NCBI GenBank assembly: GCA_002103105.1
Contig: DAAY01000007.1
Location: forward strand, 62,001-126,000
Source: Candidatus Gastranaerophilales bacterium HUM_1
GTDB lineage: Bacteria > Cyanobacteriota > Vampirovibrionia > Gastranaerophilales > Gastranaerophilaceae
DNA length: 64,000 bases
Reading direction: 5' to 3'
How positions within the stretch are numbered: the stretch's first letter is position 1; each line of letters starts with the position of its first letter. Shown piece after piece: positions 25,642 through 33,932 of the stretch. The notes beneath the pieces are model-generated. The model made no database searches, was not told the origin of the DNA, and saw only the letters and a program-made list of their open reading frames with translations. The position numbers and the translations under genes were made by a program.

Positions 25642-27210
25642 TTATACTAAGTTTTTTCTCTTCATTAACAATACTAATGGTGCGATTAAGAAACTTGCTA
25701 TTGCAAATAGTCTAAAAGTATCAATATATGCCCACAGTGTGGATTGTTGCAGAAGTTGATTATATAAAATATTCTTTGCCATATACGTTGCATTTGCCAT
25801 ATCAGTATTAGAAGCAAAGCTCATTGCATATGTTTGAAGCCTTTCAGTAAACGCTGGATTTAATTCCGTCAATTTTCCAACCATCATATTTTGGTGCATT
25901 TGACCAAACCTTGAAATACAAGTTGTTACAAGTGATGTCCCGATTGCTGCTCCTACATTTTTTAACAAGTTTTGTACCCCTGAAGCATTTGTCAATTGGT
26001 CGTTTCTCAAAGTTCTACATGATAATTCGATAAGAGGAACCATTGCCATTATCATTCCAACCCCAAACAAGAAGTTTGGAAATCCGATATTTAAAAGTGA
26101 AATTTGCAAGTTTATTTCTCCAAAGGCTAATCCTCCTAAACCAAGGATTACTAACCCCCAGAAAACCATTTTTCTTTCACCAATTTTTGAGATAAACAAA
26201 GCACTAAATATTGTAGCAACTAAACAACCAGCCCCTCTTGGAACCATTGAAATACCGCTTAAAAATGAGGTATAACCCATCATACTTTGTAACATTGTTG
26301 GTAAAATTGTACTGGATGCCATCATTACACCCATTAAAACAATCTGAATTACCGTTCCAAAGAAGAAATTTCTATCTTTCATTACTGATAAATCAGTCAA
26401 TGGACTTTTACCTTTAAGTTGAGAAATAAGGAAACAAATTCCGCCAACGCATGATATAAATGTTAACCAGCAAATCCAAGTTGAACCAAACCAGTCGGCA
26501 TCGTTACCTTTATCTAAGACAATTTGTAAACATACAAGCCACAATGACAAGAAGAAAAAGCCAACAGTATCAAGCTTAACCCCTTTTTGTCTTTTTGCAT
26601 AAGGAGGTTCTTCTAAGAGTGTTTTTGCGGCTGCTAAAACAAAAAATCCTATTGGGATATTTATGTAATAAATATATGGCCAAGACCAATTCTCGGTAAT
26701 CCAACCTCCGACAGCTGGACCTATGATTGGAGCAAATACAACCCCCAGTCCAAATAGTGCCATCGCTTGTGGCCTATCTTCTTTTTTAAAACTTTCCATC
26801 ATAATAGATTGTGATAATGGCAAAATTGCACCACCACCTAAACCTTGTAAAAATCTCGCAAGTACCATCATGATTAAAGAATTAGATATCCCACATAAAA
26901 ATGATGATAAAGTAAAAATTATGATACTTAGTAAGAAGAAATTTTTTCGTCCAAGTAACTTACAGAAAAAATCAACGGCAGGAATAATAATTCCACTTGC
27001 AATTAAATAAAATGTAACAACCCAAGTCGCTTCATTGTGGCTACAAGAGAATGACCCCGCCATGTATGGTAATGCAACGTTTGAAATAGTTTCGTCTAAC
27101 GCATACATAAAAACTGAAGCCATCAATGGAATTGATATTAACCAAGGGTTTTTAGTAGGTTGCCATTCTTCTTGTGTAGGGGTAATTTGTTCTGTAACTT
27201 CTTCGTTCAT
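25642..27210 (-). CDS. DHA2-family (EmrB/QacA-like) drug:proton antiporter
   Basis: A 14-span inner-membrane exporter of the MFS DHA2 family. 522 residues. Family motifs are the opening PLMASVFMYALDETISNVALPYMAGSF, motif A-like LLGRKNFFLLS, and the antiporter motif ARFLQGLGGGAILPLSQS, with FGLGVVFAPIIGPAVGGWI (motif C) further on. The N-terminus WQPTKNPWLISIPL is usual. It lies 20 bases after a marR-type gene on the same strand, a standard efflux pump plus regulator unit. There is no adjacent EmrA-like membrane-fusion protein, so it may work alone. Confidence 0.92.
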   Translation of the reverse strand: MNEEVTEQITPTQEEWQPTKNPWLISIPLMASVFMYALDETISNVALPYMAGSFSCSHNEATWVVTFYLIASGIIIPAVDFFCKLLGRKNFFLLSIIIFTLSSFLCGISNSLIMMVLARFLQGLGGGAILPLSQSIMMESFKKEDRPQAMALFGLGVVFAPIIGPAVGGWITENWSWPYIYYINIPIGFFVLAAAKTLLEEPPYAKRQKGVKLDTVGFFFLSLWLVCLQIVLDKGNDADWFGSTWICWLTFISCVGGICFLISQLKGKSPLTDLSVMKDRNFFFGTVIQIVLMGVMMASSTILPTMLQSMMGYTSFLSGISMVPRGAGCLVATIFSALFISKIGERKMVFWGLVILGLGGLAFGEINLQISLLNIGFPNFLFGVGMIMAMVPLIELSCRTLRNDQLTNASGVQNLLKNVGAAIGTSLVTTCISRFGQMHQNMMVGKLTELNPAFTERLQTYAMSFASNTDMANATYMAKNILYNQLLQQSTLWAYIDTFRLFAIASFLIAPLVLLMKRKNLV

Positions 27211-27230
27211 TTTCCGTTTTTATTTCCAAT

Positions 27231-27692
27231 CTATTCAAATACGATATTTCTTGCTTTTTCAATCGCTTCTCTAAAGTTTTTCAAGTTTTTAATAATCATT
27301 TCGCATTGTTCTTGAGAAATGATTTTATCAAATTTTTCAACTGCGGGTTTAAAACGTTCAACGACGTTATTATAAAGCTTTTTCCCTTTTGGAGTAACAT
27401 CAGAAACTTTGATAAGTTTTCCGTTTTTTTCTTCAATATGTCGTTCAATAAACCCTTTTTCTTCTAAAGAAATTAAAAATCTTCCAGTATGTGCTTTCCC
27501 TTTTAAAATCAATCGAGCTAAATCCGCTTGAGATAATCCAGAACGAGCAGTCAAAGTATCAAGAATAGCGAATTCATCAATAGAAATTTCATCTGTAATT
27601 GATTCAATTAATTGTCTAGCGTTTTCGTGACAAACTCTCGCTGTAAGTTCGATTTCGTAAGGAAAGCTGTCGATATAAAATTTTTGATTCAT
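27231..27692 (-). CDS. MarR family transcriptional regulator
   Basis: A dimeric winged-helix repressor that usually responds to phenolic or drug ligands. 153 residues, standard length. The winged helix is visible: SIDEFAILDTLTARSGLSQADLARLILKGKAHTGRFLISLEEKGFIERHIEEKNGKLIKVSDVTPKGKKLY, with helix 3 at AHTGRFLISLEEKG and the wing at 105-115. It is upstream of the efflux gene, so it probably represses the pair. Its promoter region lies in the 27.7 kb gap next to a repeat island. Confidence 0.9.
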   Translation of the reverse strand: MNQKFYIDSFPYEIELTARVCHENARQLIESITDEISIDEFAILDTLTARSGLSQADLARLILKGKAHTGRFLISLEEKGFIERHIEEKNGKLIKVSDVTPKGKKLYNNVVERFKPAVEKFDKIISQEQCEMIIKNLKNFREAIEKARNIVFE

Positions 27693-28181
27693 TAATTTTT
27701 CCTCGTCATGTAGTATATTCTAGTCTTAGAAATATCTTTGCATAGAAAAATCTACCTGTCAAGGAAGGAGATTTTGGGGAATGACTGTAGCACACAGCTC
27801 TCTCCGAGGGTAGAGAGAGAGCCAAAGGCGAAAAGATTCAATTTCGAGAGAGGGGTTGTTTTTTATAATGTTAAACCCTCTCCCTAACCTCAGCCATACG
27901 GCACGCAGTTTCACTCGACTCAACTTCGTTTCGTCGGTTCAGCTAGTGTCCCTAGGAGAGGGAACGAAACACTAAAGCGAACGGATAGAGATTCTGAAAT
28001 AAATTCAGAATGACAGTGTACTGGGATGTTAATATATGCAATAATACTCTTATTGAACCCTCTCCCTAGGAGAGGGTTCAAATTTTGGGTAAAACACGAG
28101 AGCGAAAGGATAGACATGCTGAAACAAGTTCAGCATGACAATAAGCACTTATAGACTTACGAACTTATTTGATTCACCAAA
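27693..28181. repeat. Repeat island 7, with an inverted R3 copy and two further hairpins
   Basis: No gene. It contains R3 in the opposite orientation to island 1 (27875-27957; CGGCACGCAGTTTCAC, TCGTCGGTTCAGC). A hairpin ATTCTGAA/TTCAGAAT lies at 27991-28011 and CATGCTGAA/TTCAGCATG at 28115-28137. These two are the familiar motif family ending in AGAATGACA or GCATGACA. Confidence 0.8.
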
Positions 28182-28922
28182 TTAGTGACCACTAAATACA
28201 CGTTTGAAATAGTCTTCATCTGTTGAGGCAAAGTATGAACAAGTGTATCCATTATAACTTCTATTCGCTATTGAGCATCCAGGATTTACACGTGAGTCAC
28301 AGCAATAATTTTCTGGGTGAGCACTGAACATTGCATCAGTTCCAGGGGCTCCAAGTGGTAACAATCCGTCTTTTGTTACTTGGAATACGAAAAGGTCATA
28401 ACCAACTTTGTTTGGGGTGTAATCACGTCCATTAACATCTACAACAAGCCAAATATTATGGTCTTTGCCATATGAACAACCTTTACAATTTTCGATTGCA
28501 ACTAACATTCCATTATTCAAAACAAAAGCACCATCATCCATCAAATTTGTTGCAATTAGTCCGCTTGAGCTAAATTGGTGATACATTTTATCTCCATCGG
28601 CTGCCGAACCTCCTGGGCAAACCTTTTTATTACTTGATTGTCCTGGTTCGTATCCGCAATCTACACCAATTTTATTATATGGTTTGAGTTTATCGTAAAA
28701 AGTTCTTGTAGGATATTTGTTAGGGTCGATAGAAACATCATCTGCATCCATATCGGTTATGGCTTTTGCCATAAGTGTATATGCGGTATTGAACTGTGCC
28801 TTTGCTTTTCCTGCTTTTGAACCTGCTACAAGTTGTGGCATAACCAAAACAGCGACAACCCCAATTACTGAAAGTGCTATCAAAATTTCACTGAGAGTGA
28901 ATGCAAATATCTTTTTTATCAT
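28182..28922 (-). CDS. Type IV pilin-like / pseudopilin protein
   Basis: Prepilin-type N-terminus: MIKKIFAFTLSEILIALSVIGVVAVLVMPQLV. The prepilin peptidase would act before the Phe of FTLSEILI, leaving an N-methylated helix. The globular part is Cys-rich, with three CC or CxxC pairs (GVDCGYEPG, CKGCSYG, YCCDSRVNPGC), as in other small Cys-bonded pilins of this lineage. The C-terminus is FASTDEDYFKRVFSGH. 246 residues. A TTG two codons earlier, 7 bases after GAGG, is an alternative start. Many such genes are scattered in Gastranaerophilales, usually as isolated cargo without assembly genes, as here. Confidence 0.87.
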   Translation of the reverse strand: MIKKIFAFTLSEILIALSVIGVVAVLVMPQLVAGSKAGKAKAQFNTAYTLMAKAITDMDADDVSIDPNKYPTRTFYDKLKPYNKIGVDCGYEPGQSSNKKVCPGGSAADGDKMYHQFSSSGLIATNLMDDGAFVLNNGMLVAIENCKGCSYGKDHNIWLVVDVNGRDYTPNKVGYDLFVFQVTKDGLLPLGAPGTDAMFSAHPENYCCDSRVNPGCSIANRSYNGYTCSYFASTDEDYFKRVFSGH

Positions 28923-29064
28923 AACCAAAACTATTCCTCGTTTATGTTCTAATTCATTATAACATATTTTTTATTTGACCTCAAGTTTGATTTATAATTC
29001 CACATTTACATAATCAAAAAATGTGCTATTATGAAAGAAAATGAATAGAATGGAGAGTAGTAAT

Positions 29065-30228
29065 ATGGATTTGATAGATTTAAGAAAAGAAAATGAATTA
29101 GTCGATTTATTTTGCTCAATGGCAGAAGTTCCTTCCCCTTCATTGAAAGAGGATAAAATGATTGACTGGGTTTGCAATTATTGCAAAGAAAATAATTTAG
29201 ACTGTGAATTAGATGATTTTAAAAACATTTATATTACTATTCCAGCTACTGATTCAACAAAGCAACCGATTTTATTATCTTCTCATATGGATGTAGTTGG
29301 TGATGATTCGCCAGTTGTTCCATATCTTGAAGGTGATTTAATTAAAGCAAAAGGTAGAACTCTTGGTGCGGATGACAAAGCAGGTGTTGCGAATGCTCTT
29401 TATTTTGCAAAAGAACTTGCCAAAAGAACTGACATCAAGCACGGAGGATTAGAAGTTCACTTCACAAGAGATGAAGAAAATACTATGCAGGGGATTAAAC
29501 ACACAGATTTCTCAAGAATTAAATCAAAATATGCTTTAGTTCTTGATAGTGACGCATTAGGTCAGTGTTTGATTTCTGGAGCTAGTTATGTCCTTGTGGA
29601 TTTAAAAGTTACTGCTCCAAAAGGCGGACACTCTGGAAATGATATTGGCGATTCAACAAGAGAAAATGCTACAAAACTTATTGCTGATTTAGTTTCAGAA
29701 ATGCCACAAGGAGTATTTTATTCTGAAAACGATCAAGTGATTACTTCTTGCAACATTGGCGGTATATCATCTGGAGATTTGGATGTTACAAATGTTATAA
29801 ATACAGAAGGGCGTGCAACTTATTCGATTAGAAGTTCGAACAAACAAAAAGAAAATGATTTAATCGCACTTATGCAAGAAACGGCAAATGCGTTCAACAA
29901 ACAGTATGCAGGTATTGCAACCGCAGAAATTACTTTCACTGAAAAAATGCCAATGTTTGAAAAGAATGATGATGAATTTATGCCAAATTTGTTCTCAAAA
30001 GTTGCTAGAGAAATCGGAATTGAACCAGAAATTTCATCATTTCACGCAGGAGCAGAAACTCACATTTATGCGAATAGAACGAATGCTAATGGCGAAAAAT
30101 TTTCACCATATTTGTTAGGACTTGCTACTGTTTGCAATATGCACTCTGCAAGAGAATATGTTGATTATAAAACAATGCTAAAAGGTCAAGAATTATTGAA
30201 GGCTTTGTTCTTGGAATTCAATAAATAA
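29065..30228 (+). CDS. M20-family peptidase (PepT-like tripeptidase)
   Basis: A zinc aminopeptidase or tripeptidase acting on small peptides in the cytoplasm. 387 residues from the ATG that follows GGAGAG (MDLIDLRKENELVDLF); two upstream in-frame ATGs have no ribosome site. Metal and catalytic residues: SSHMDVVGDD (His, Asp), LGADDKAG (bridging Asp), RDEENTMQGI (catalytic Glu), LVLDSDALG, and FHAGAETHIYA (last His). Apart from the N-terminal 10 residues it aligns with the M20B (PepT) layout, including a dimerisation domain with KGGHSGNDIG. It is 3 bases upstream of a DegT-like gene. Confidence 0.88.
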   Translation: MDLIDLRKENELVDLFCSMAEVPSPSLKEDKMIDWVCNYCKENNLDCELDDFKNIYITIPATDSTKQPILLSSHMDVVGDDSPVVPYLEGDLIKAKGRTLGADDKAGVANALYFAKELAKRTDIKHGGLEVHFTRDEENTMQGIKHTDFSRIKSKYALVLDSDALGQCLISGASYVLVDLKVTAPKGGHSGNDIGDSTRENATKLIADLVSEMPQGVFYSENDQVITSCNIGGISSGDLDVTNVINTEGRATYSIRSSNKQKENDLIALMQETANAFNKQYAGIATAEITFTEKMPMFEKNDDEFMPNLFSKVAREIGIEPEISSFHAGAETHIYANRTNANGEKFSPYLLGLATVCNMHSAREYVDYKTMLKGQELLKALFLEFNK

Positions 30229-30231
30229 CCA

Positions 30232-31065
30232 ATGGATGTAATCAAATTAAATTTAGCAAGAAATTGTTTGAAATACTTAATTCAAGTATATGCAATAAGA
30301 CGAATTTATTTGCCTTATTATACTTGTTCTGTTGTTTGGAATTCTGCTAGAGAAGAAAACTGTGAAGTTAAATTTTACCATATAGATAAAGATTTTTTGC
30401 CAACTGAAAAGTTTGAAGAAAATGATTTTATTCTCTACACAAATTATTTTGGAATAAATTCTAAAAATTGTAAAAATTTAGCTAAAAAATATCCAAATCT
30501 TATTGTTGACAATTCCCATAGCTTCTTTTGTAAACCTCTAGGGCTTGCGTCTTTCAACTCTTTGCGGAAGTTTTTCAATGTTCAAAATGGAGCATATCTT
30601 TTCACCTCAAAACAGTTGGGGCAAGTTTTTGATGTTGATAAAATTGAATTACAACCTGTATCAATGCAAGAAAATTATGAAAAATTCCTTAAAAATGAGT
30701 TATTTTTAGATTCTCAAAAACAGATAAAAGCCATTTCTCCAAAAGTTGAAAAAATGATGAACGACATTGATTTTGAAGCAGAAAGTATTAAAAGAGTTGG
30801 AATTTTTAAACAATATGAAAAAGTTTTGAAGAACTTTAATAATATTCAATTAGATTTAAATAGTGGGGATATTCCATATTGTTACCCATTTTCGGCAAAT
30901 TCAGAAATTATTAAACGAAAGCTTTGGTCTAAAAATTTAGTCTTGCTACAACTATGGAAAAACTTCCCTAAAAGTTTTATAGAAAGTGAATTTTTAAACG
31001 ACACAATCGCACTTCCGCTAGATAATGCAGAATATGCCGAAAAAATTATTGAAATAATAAATTAA
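30232..31065 (+). CDS. DegT/DnrJ-like PLP-dependent aminotransferase family protein
   Basis: 277 residues, shorter than classical DegT sugar aminotransferases (about 370). The PLP core is visible: IRRIYLPYYTCSVVW (start of the fold), Asp93 in LIVDNSHSFF (which would hold the pyridinium nitrogen), and Lys113 in FNSLRKFFNVQNGA, the place of the Schiff-base lysine. The C-terminal domain is reduced. It may transfer an amino group to a nucleotide sugar, or act as a non-catalytic relative. It is 3 bases after the peptidase gene, so it is probably co-transcribed. Its start GTTACCA region has only a weak ribosome site. Confidence 0.72.
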   Translation: MDVIKLNLARNCLKYLIQVYAIRRIYLPYYTCSVVWNSAREENCEVKFYHIDKDFLPTEKFEENDFILYTNYFGINSKNCKNLAKKYPNLIVDNSHSFFCKPLGLASFNSLRKFFNVQNGAYLFTSKQLGQVFDVDKIELQPVSMQENYEKFLKNELFLDSQKQIKAISPKVEKMMNDIDFEAESIKRVGIFKQYEKVLKNFNNIQLDLNSGDIPYCYPFSANSEIIKRKLWSKNLVLLQLWKNFPKSFIESEFLNDTIALPLDNAEYAEKIIEIIN

Positions 31066-31068
31066 AAA

Positions 31069-31317
31069 TTAAACTTCAATAAATAGACGTCTGCCAACGA
31101 TATTTTGTTTTCCGTTGTAATAACCAGCAAAATAGCCACCTTTTACGGGTTTATTTTGAGCATAAAAACGAGAAGAAAAACTGTTCCCGTTATAACTTAC
31201 AAACGGATTGTTACTGTATGGATTTGTTTCAGAAGATTGACGTACAACAGGAGATGTTGAATTTACACCTGCTGGAGCTTGAAATACATTAGATAAAAAA
31301 TTTACAATACCTGCCAT
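31069..31317 (-). CDS. Small hypothetical protein, 82 residues
   Basis: Asn/Ser/Gly/Tyr-rich (NNPFVSYNGNSFSSRFYAQNKPVKGGYFAGYYNGKQNIVGRRLFIEV), no signal peptide. The opening is hydrophobic (GIVNFLSNVFQAP). AGAGAGGTT lies upstream. It is convergent with the previous gene by 3 bases. Similar small Tyr/Asn-rich proteins exist in this lineage, but I know no function. Confidence 0.55.
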   Translation of the reverse strand: MAGIVNFLSNVFQAPAGVNSTSPVVRQSSETNPYSNNPFVSYNGNSFSSRFYAQNKPVKGGYFAGYYNGKQNIVGRRLFIEV

Positions 31318-31437
31318 TTAGTTAATAACCTCTCTACTTGTTGTAGTTTTAATTACAATTCTTCTTTTGTCATCATTATAACATACAAAATGCGGAAAAT
31401 TTAAAATAACTTAACAAAAATCATACGTTTTGTGTAG

Positions 31438-31449
31438 TATAATTTTTGT
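31438..31449 (+). promoter_or_regulatory. TATAAT adjacent to the start of the PurD-like gene
   Basis: TATAAT at 31438-31443 ends 6 bases before the ATG at 31450, so transcription would begin on or next to the start codon (leaderless). No Shine-Dalgarno sequence is present. The -35 region is weak. Confidence 0.5.
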
Positions 31450-32709
31450 ATGGCTGAAATAAAGAAAAAAAATATTTTAATAATCGGGCAAGGCGGTGTA
31501 CCTTGTGCATTAGCAAAAAAATTAAAAACTTATGAACAAACTGGTGAAATATATATTGCTCCAGGGAATGGTATTGATTCTCAATTTTATAAAAATGTAG
31601 ATATTAGGGAAGAAGATTCTACGGGATTGTTGAAATTCGCACTAGAAAATCATATTGATTTAACAATTCCAGTATCTGAAAAAGCACTCAAATCAGATAT
31701 TGTATCTTTCTTTCAATCAAATGGACAAAGTATTTTTGGCCCAACAAAAAATGCTTGTTCTATTGCGATAAATAATACGATTGGAAAGAAGTTTTTATAT
31801 AAAATTCATGCACAAACTTCAAAATTTGGGATTTTTGATAAAATTCAAATGGCAGAGGATTTTTTGAAAACTGCAAATTTCCCTGTAACTATTAAGTGTA
31901 AAGAGTATTCTTCAATAATTGATGATAGGTTAGTATGCCCAACGAGGAGTTTAGCTTCTGAATATTTGACAAATCTTTTCAATAAAAATGAAACGGATGT
32001 ATTGATTGAAGAATTTACTTATGGAAATAGCTTTACAGTGTATTTTGTAACTGATGGATATAGTGCAATTCCTCTGACTTCTTGCGCAAATTACAAATTT
32101 ACATCTGAAGGTGATGGTGGCATTTTGACAAACGGTATCGGATGCTTTGCTCCAGATTATCGAGTTTCTCAAATTGCTATTCAGCGAATAGAAAATATTG
32201 TTCAAAATACATTGTCCTCTTTGGAGCGTAAAGGTGATTCTTATATGGGTATTTTGGGTGTTGAATGCACTCAAACAGGAGAGGATAAATTCTATGTTTC
32301 AGAGTTCAAACCGTTTTTGCAAGAACACGATGCAACTGCAATTTTAAATCTTTGTGAAGATAATTTGTTGGATATTTTTACAGCTTGTATCAATGGATTT
32401 TTTGCTGATGAGTATGAACAAATTAAGATGAATGAAAATGTTTCAATTTCAGCAATAGTTTTAGCAAGACAAGGATTTAAAACAATCAAAGGTATAGATA
32501 ATATTGATGATTTGGACAATATTCAATTTATAAATATCCAAAAGTCTGGTGAAAATTTGTGTACAAAAACGAAGGGGGCAGTATTTAGTCTTACTCGTTC
32601 TGCTTCAACCCTATCAAGAGCTAAAAAATATTTGTACGAGGATTTGGAACAAATAACTTTCGACGGAATAAAATACCGAAAAGATATTTCTTCTTATGTA
32701 GAGGTATAA
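31450..32709 (+). CDS. purD: Phosphoribosylamine-glycine ligase-like ATP-grasp protein (PurD-like)
   Basis: PurD joins phosphoribosylamine and glycine with ATP in purine synthesis. 419 residues, normal length. The order of blocks fits PurD: NILIIGQGGVPCALAKKL (Rossmann-like), IYIAPGNGIDSQFYKN, FGPTKNACSIAINNTIGKKFLYK, the ATP-grasp lid region VTIKCKEYSS, then VLIEEFTYGNSFTVYFV, and YKFTSEGDGGILTNGIGCFAP. But classic PurD residues are altered: the GREHAL loop reads GVPCALA, and the GPE-PL loop reads PVSEKALKSD. The symbol is therefore tentative. TATAAT sits 6 bases upstream of the ATG, suggesting a leaderless mRNA. Confidence 0.75.
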   Translation: MAEIKKKNILIIGQGGVPCALAKKLKTYEQTGEIYIAPGNGIDSQFYKNVDIREEDSTGLLKFALENHIDLTIPVSEKALKSDIVSFFQSNGQSIFGPTKNACSIAINNTIGKKFLYKIHAQTSKFGIFDKIQMAEDFLKTANFPVTIKCKEYSSIIDDRLVCPTRSLASEYLTNLFNKNETDVLIEEFTYGNSFTVYFVTDGYSAIPLTSCANYKFTSEGDGGILTNGIGCFAPDYRVSQIAIQRIENIVQNTLSSLERKGDSYMGILGVECTQTGEDKFYVSEFKPFLQEHDATAILNLCEDNLLDIFTACINGFFADEYEQIKMNENVSISAIVLARQGFKTIKGIDNIDDLDNIQFINIQKSGENLCTKTKGAVFSLTRSASTLSRAKKYLYEDLEQITFDGIKYRKDISSYVEV

Positions 32710-32715
32710 AAAACT

Positions 32716-32746
32716 TATCGCAAGGAGTAATTAACTTCTTGCGATA
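32716..32746. terminator. Bidirectional terminator between purD-like and dxr
   Basis: ATCGCAAG (32717-32724)/CTTGCGAT (32738-32745), an 8-base stem extended by one pair outside, placed between the convergent stop codons. Confidence 0.75.
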
Positions 32747-32772
32747 TTATTTGCAATGTAAAATAGTTTTTT

Positions 32773-33915
32773 CTAGCCAATAAGTTCTCTTGTTTTTACT
32801 CTAACTTCTTTATCTATTTCAAAGATTTCATCAATTGAAGGTTTTTTCACAAGGTGATGTTGTTCCATCATTTTTGATGTAATTTGATAAATTTCGTAAA
32901 GCTTAATTTTATCTTCTAAAAATGCAAATACGGCTTCTTCATTTGCTGCATTCATACAAACAGTTGCACTGCCGCCAATTTTGCCTGCTTCGTATGCCAT
33001 TTTTACACTTGGAAATTTTTCAAAATCAGGTTTTTCAAAGTCCAATCTTGCAATATCTGCGAAGCTGAAACTTTTTGATTTAATTCCCTCAAATCTTTCA
33101 GGATATGTTATGGCATACTGAATAGGGATGTGCATACTTGGAAGTCCTAATTGAGCAATTACGCTACCATCAACATATTCAATTGCAGAATGCACAATGC
33201 TTTGAGGATGAACTACTACATCAATTTTTTCATATGGCATATTGAATAAATGGTGAGCCTCAATAATTTCTAAACCTTTGTTCATCAATGTTGCAGAATC
33301 AACGGTGATTTTTTTACCCATACTCCATCTTGGATGGTTTAGAGCTTGAGCAACTGTTGCATTTTTCATATCGTCAATTGTTTTATGCAAGAATGGTCCG
33401 CCACTCGCAGTGATAATAAGTTTATCAACTTGGGAAATATCTTTGATACACTGATGAATTGCACAATGTTCGCTATCAACAGGGATAATATTTACACCTT
33501 TTTCTTTCGCTCTTGGCATCACTATATCACCAGCCATTACAAGAGTTTCTTTATTTGCTAAAGCAATATCAATTCCGTTATCGATAGCCGTAAGTGTAGG
33601 TCTTAAACCAACTTTCCCCGATACGGAAACTAAAATGATATCATTTTCTTTGATGGAACAAATTTCTTCTAAACCTTCTTGCCCATAAAGAGTTTTAACC
33701 CCTGCAATGTCAAGTTTTTCTCCTTTTGAATTCCCAACACAAACATATTTTGGCTTGAATTTTAAAGCTTGTTCTCTCAAGAGTTCAACATTTGCTCCTC
33801 CAGTCAATGCTATGATTTCAAACTTGTCTTGAAGTTTTTCTATAACTTCAAGAGCTTGTCTGCCAATTGAACCAGTAGAACCAATTATACTAATTTTTCT
33901 TTTATTGCTATTCAT
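32773..33915 (-). CDS. dxr: 1-deoxy-D-xylulose-5-phosphate reductoisomerase
   Basis: It converts DXP to 2-C-methylerythritol 4-phosphate with NADPH, a step of isoprenoid synthesis. 380 residues. Motifs: SIIGSTGSIGRQALEVI (NADPH), ALANKETLVMAGDI, PVDSEHCAIHQCI with metal-binding Asp/Glu, ASGGPFLHK, NHPRWSMGKKITVDSATLMNKGLEIIEAH, and the terminal NAANEEAVFAFLEDKI region. It is the last gene of the run metF-deoC-flhB-sigma-kinase-dxr, 17 bases after the kinase. Confidence 0.97.
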   Translation of the reverse strand: MNSNKRKISIIGSTGSIGRQALEVIEKLQDKFEIIALTGGANVELLREQALKFKPKYVCVGNSKGEKLDIAGVKTLYGQEGLEEICSIKENDIILVSVSGKVGLRPTLTAIDNGIDIALANKETLVMAGDIVMPRAKEKGVNIIPVDSEHCAIHQCIKDISQVDKLIITASGGPFLHKTIDDMKNATVAQALNHPRWSMGKKITVDSATLMNKGLEIIEAHHLFNMPYEKIDVVVHPQSIVHSAIEYVDGSVIAQLGLPSMHIPIQYAITYPERFEGIKSKSFSFADIARLDFEKPDFEKFPSVKMAYEAGKIGGSATVCMNAANEEAVFAFLEDKIKLYEIYQITSKMMEQHHLVKKPSIDEIFEIDKEVRVKTRELIG

Positions 33916-33932
33916 TATTATTTCCTTTTTGT

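Noticed and set aside
27920..28117. Minus-strand open frame in repeat island 7
   Set aside because: Overlaps R3 and the ATTCTGAA/TTCAGAAT hairpin; no ribosome site.
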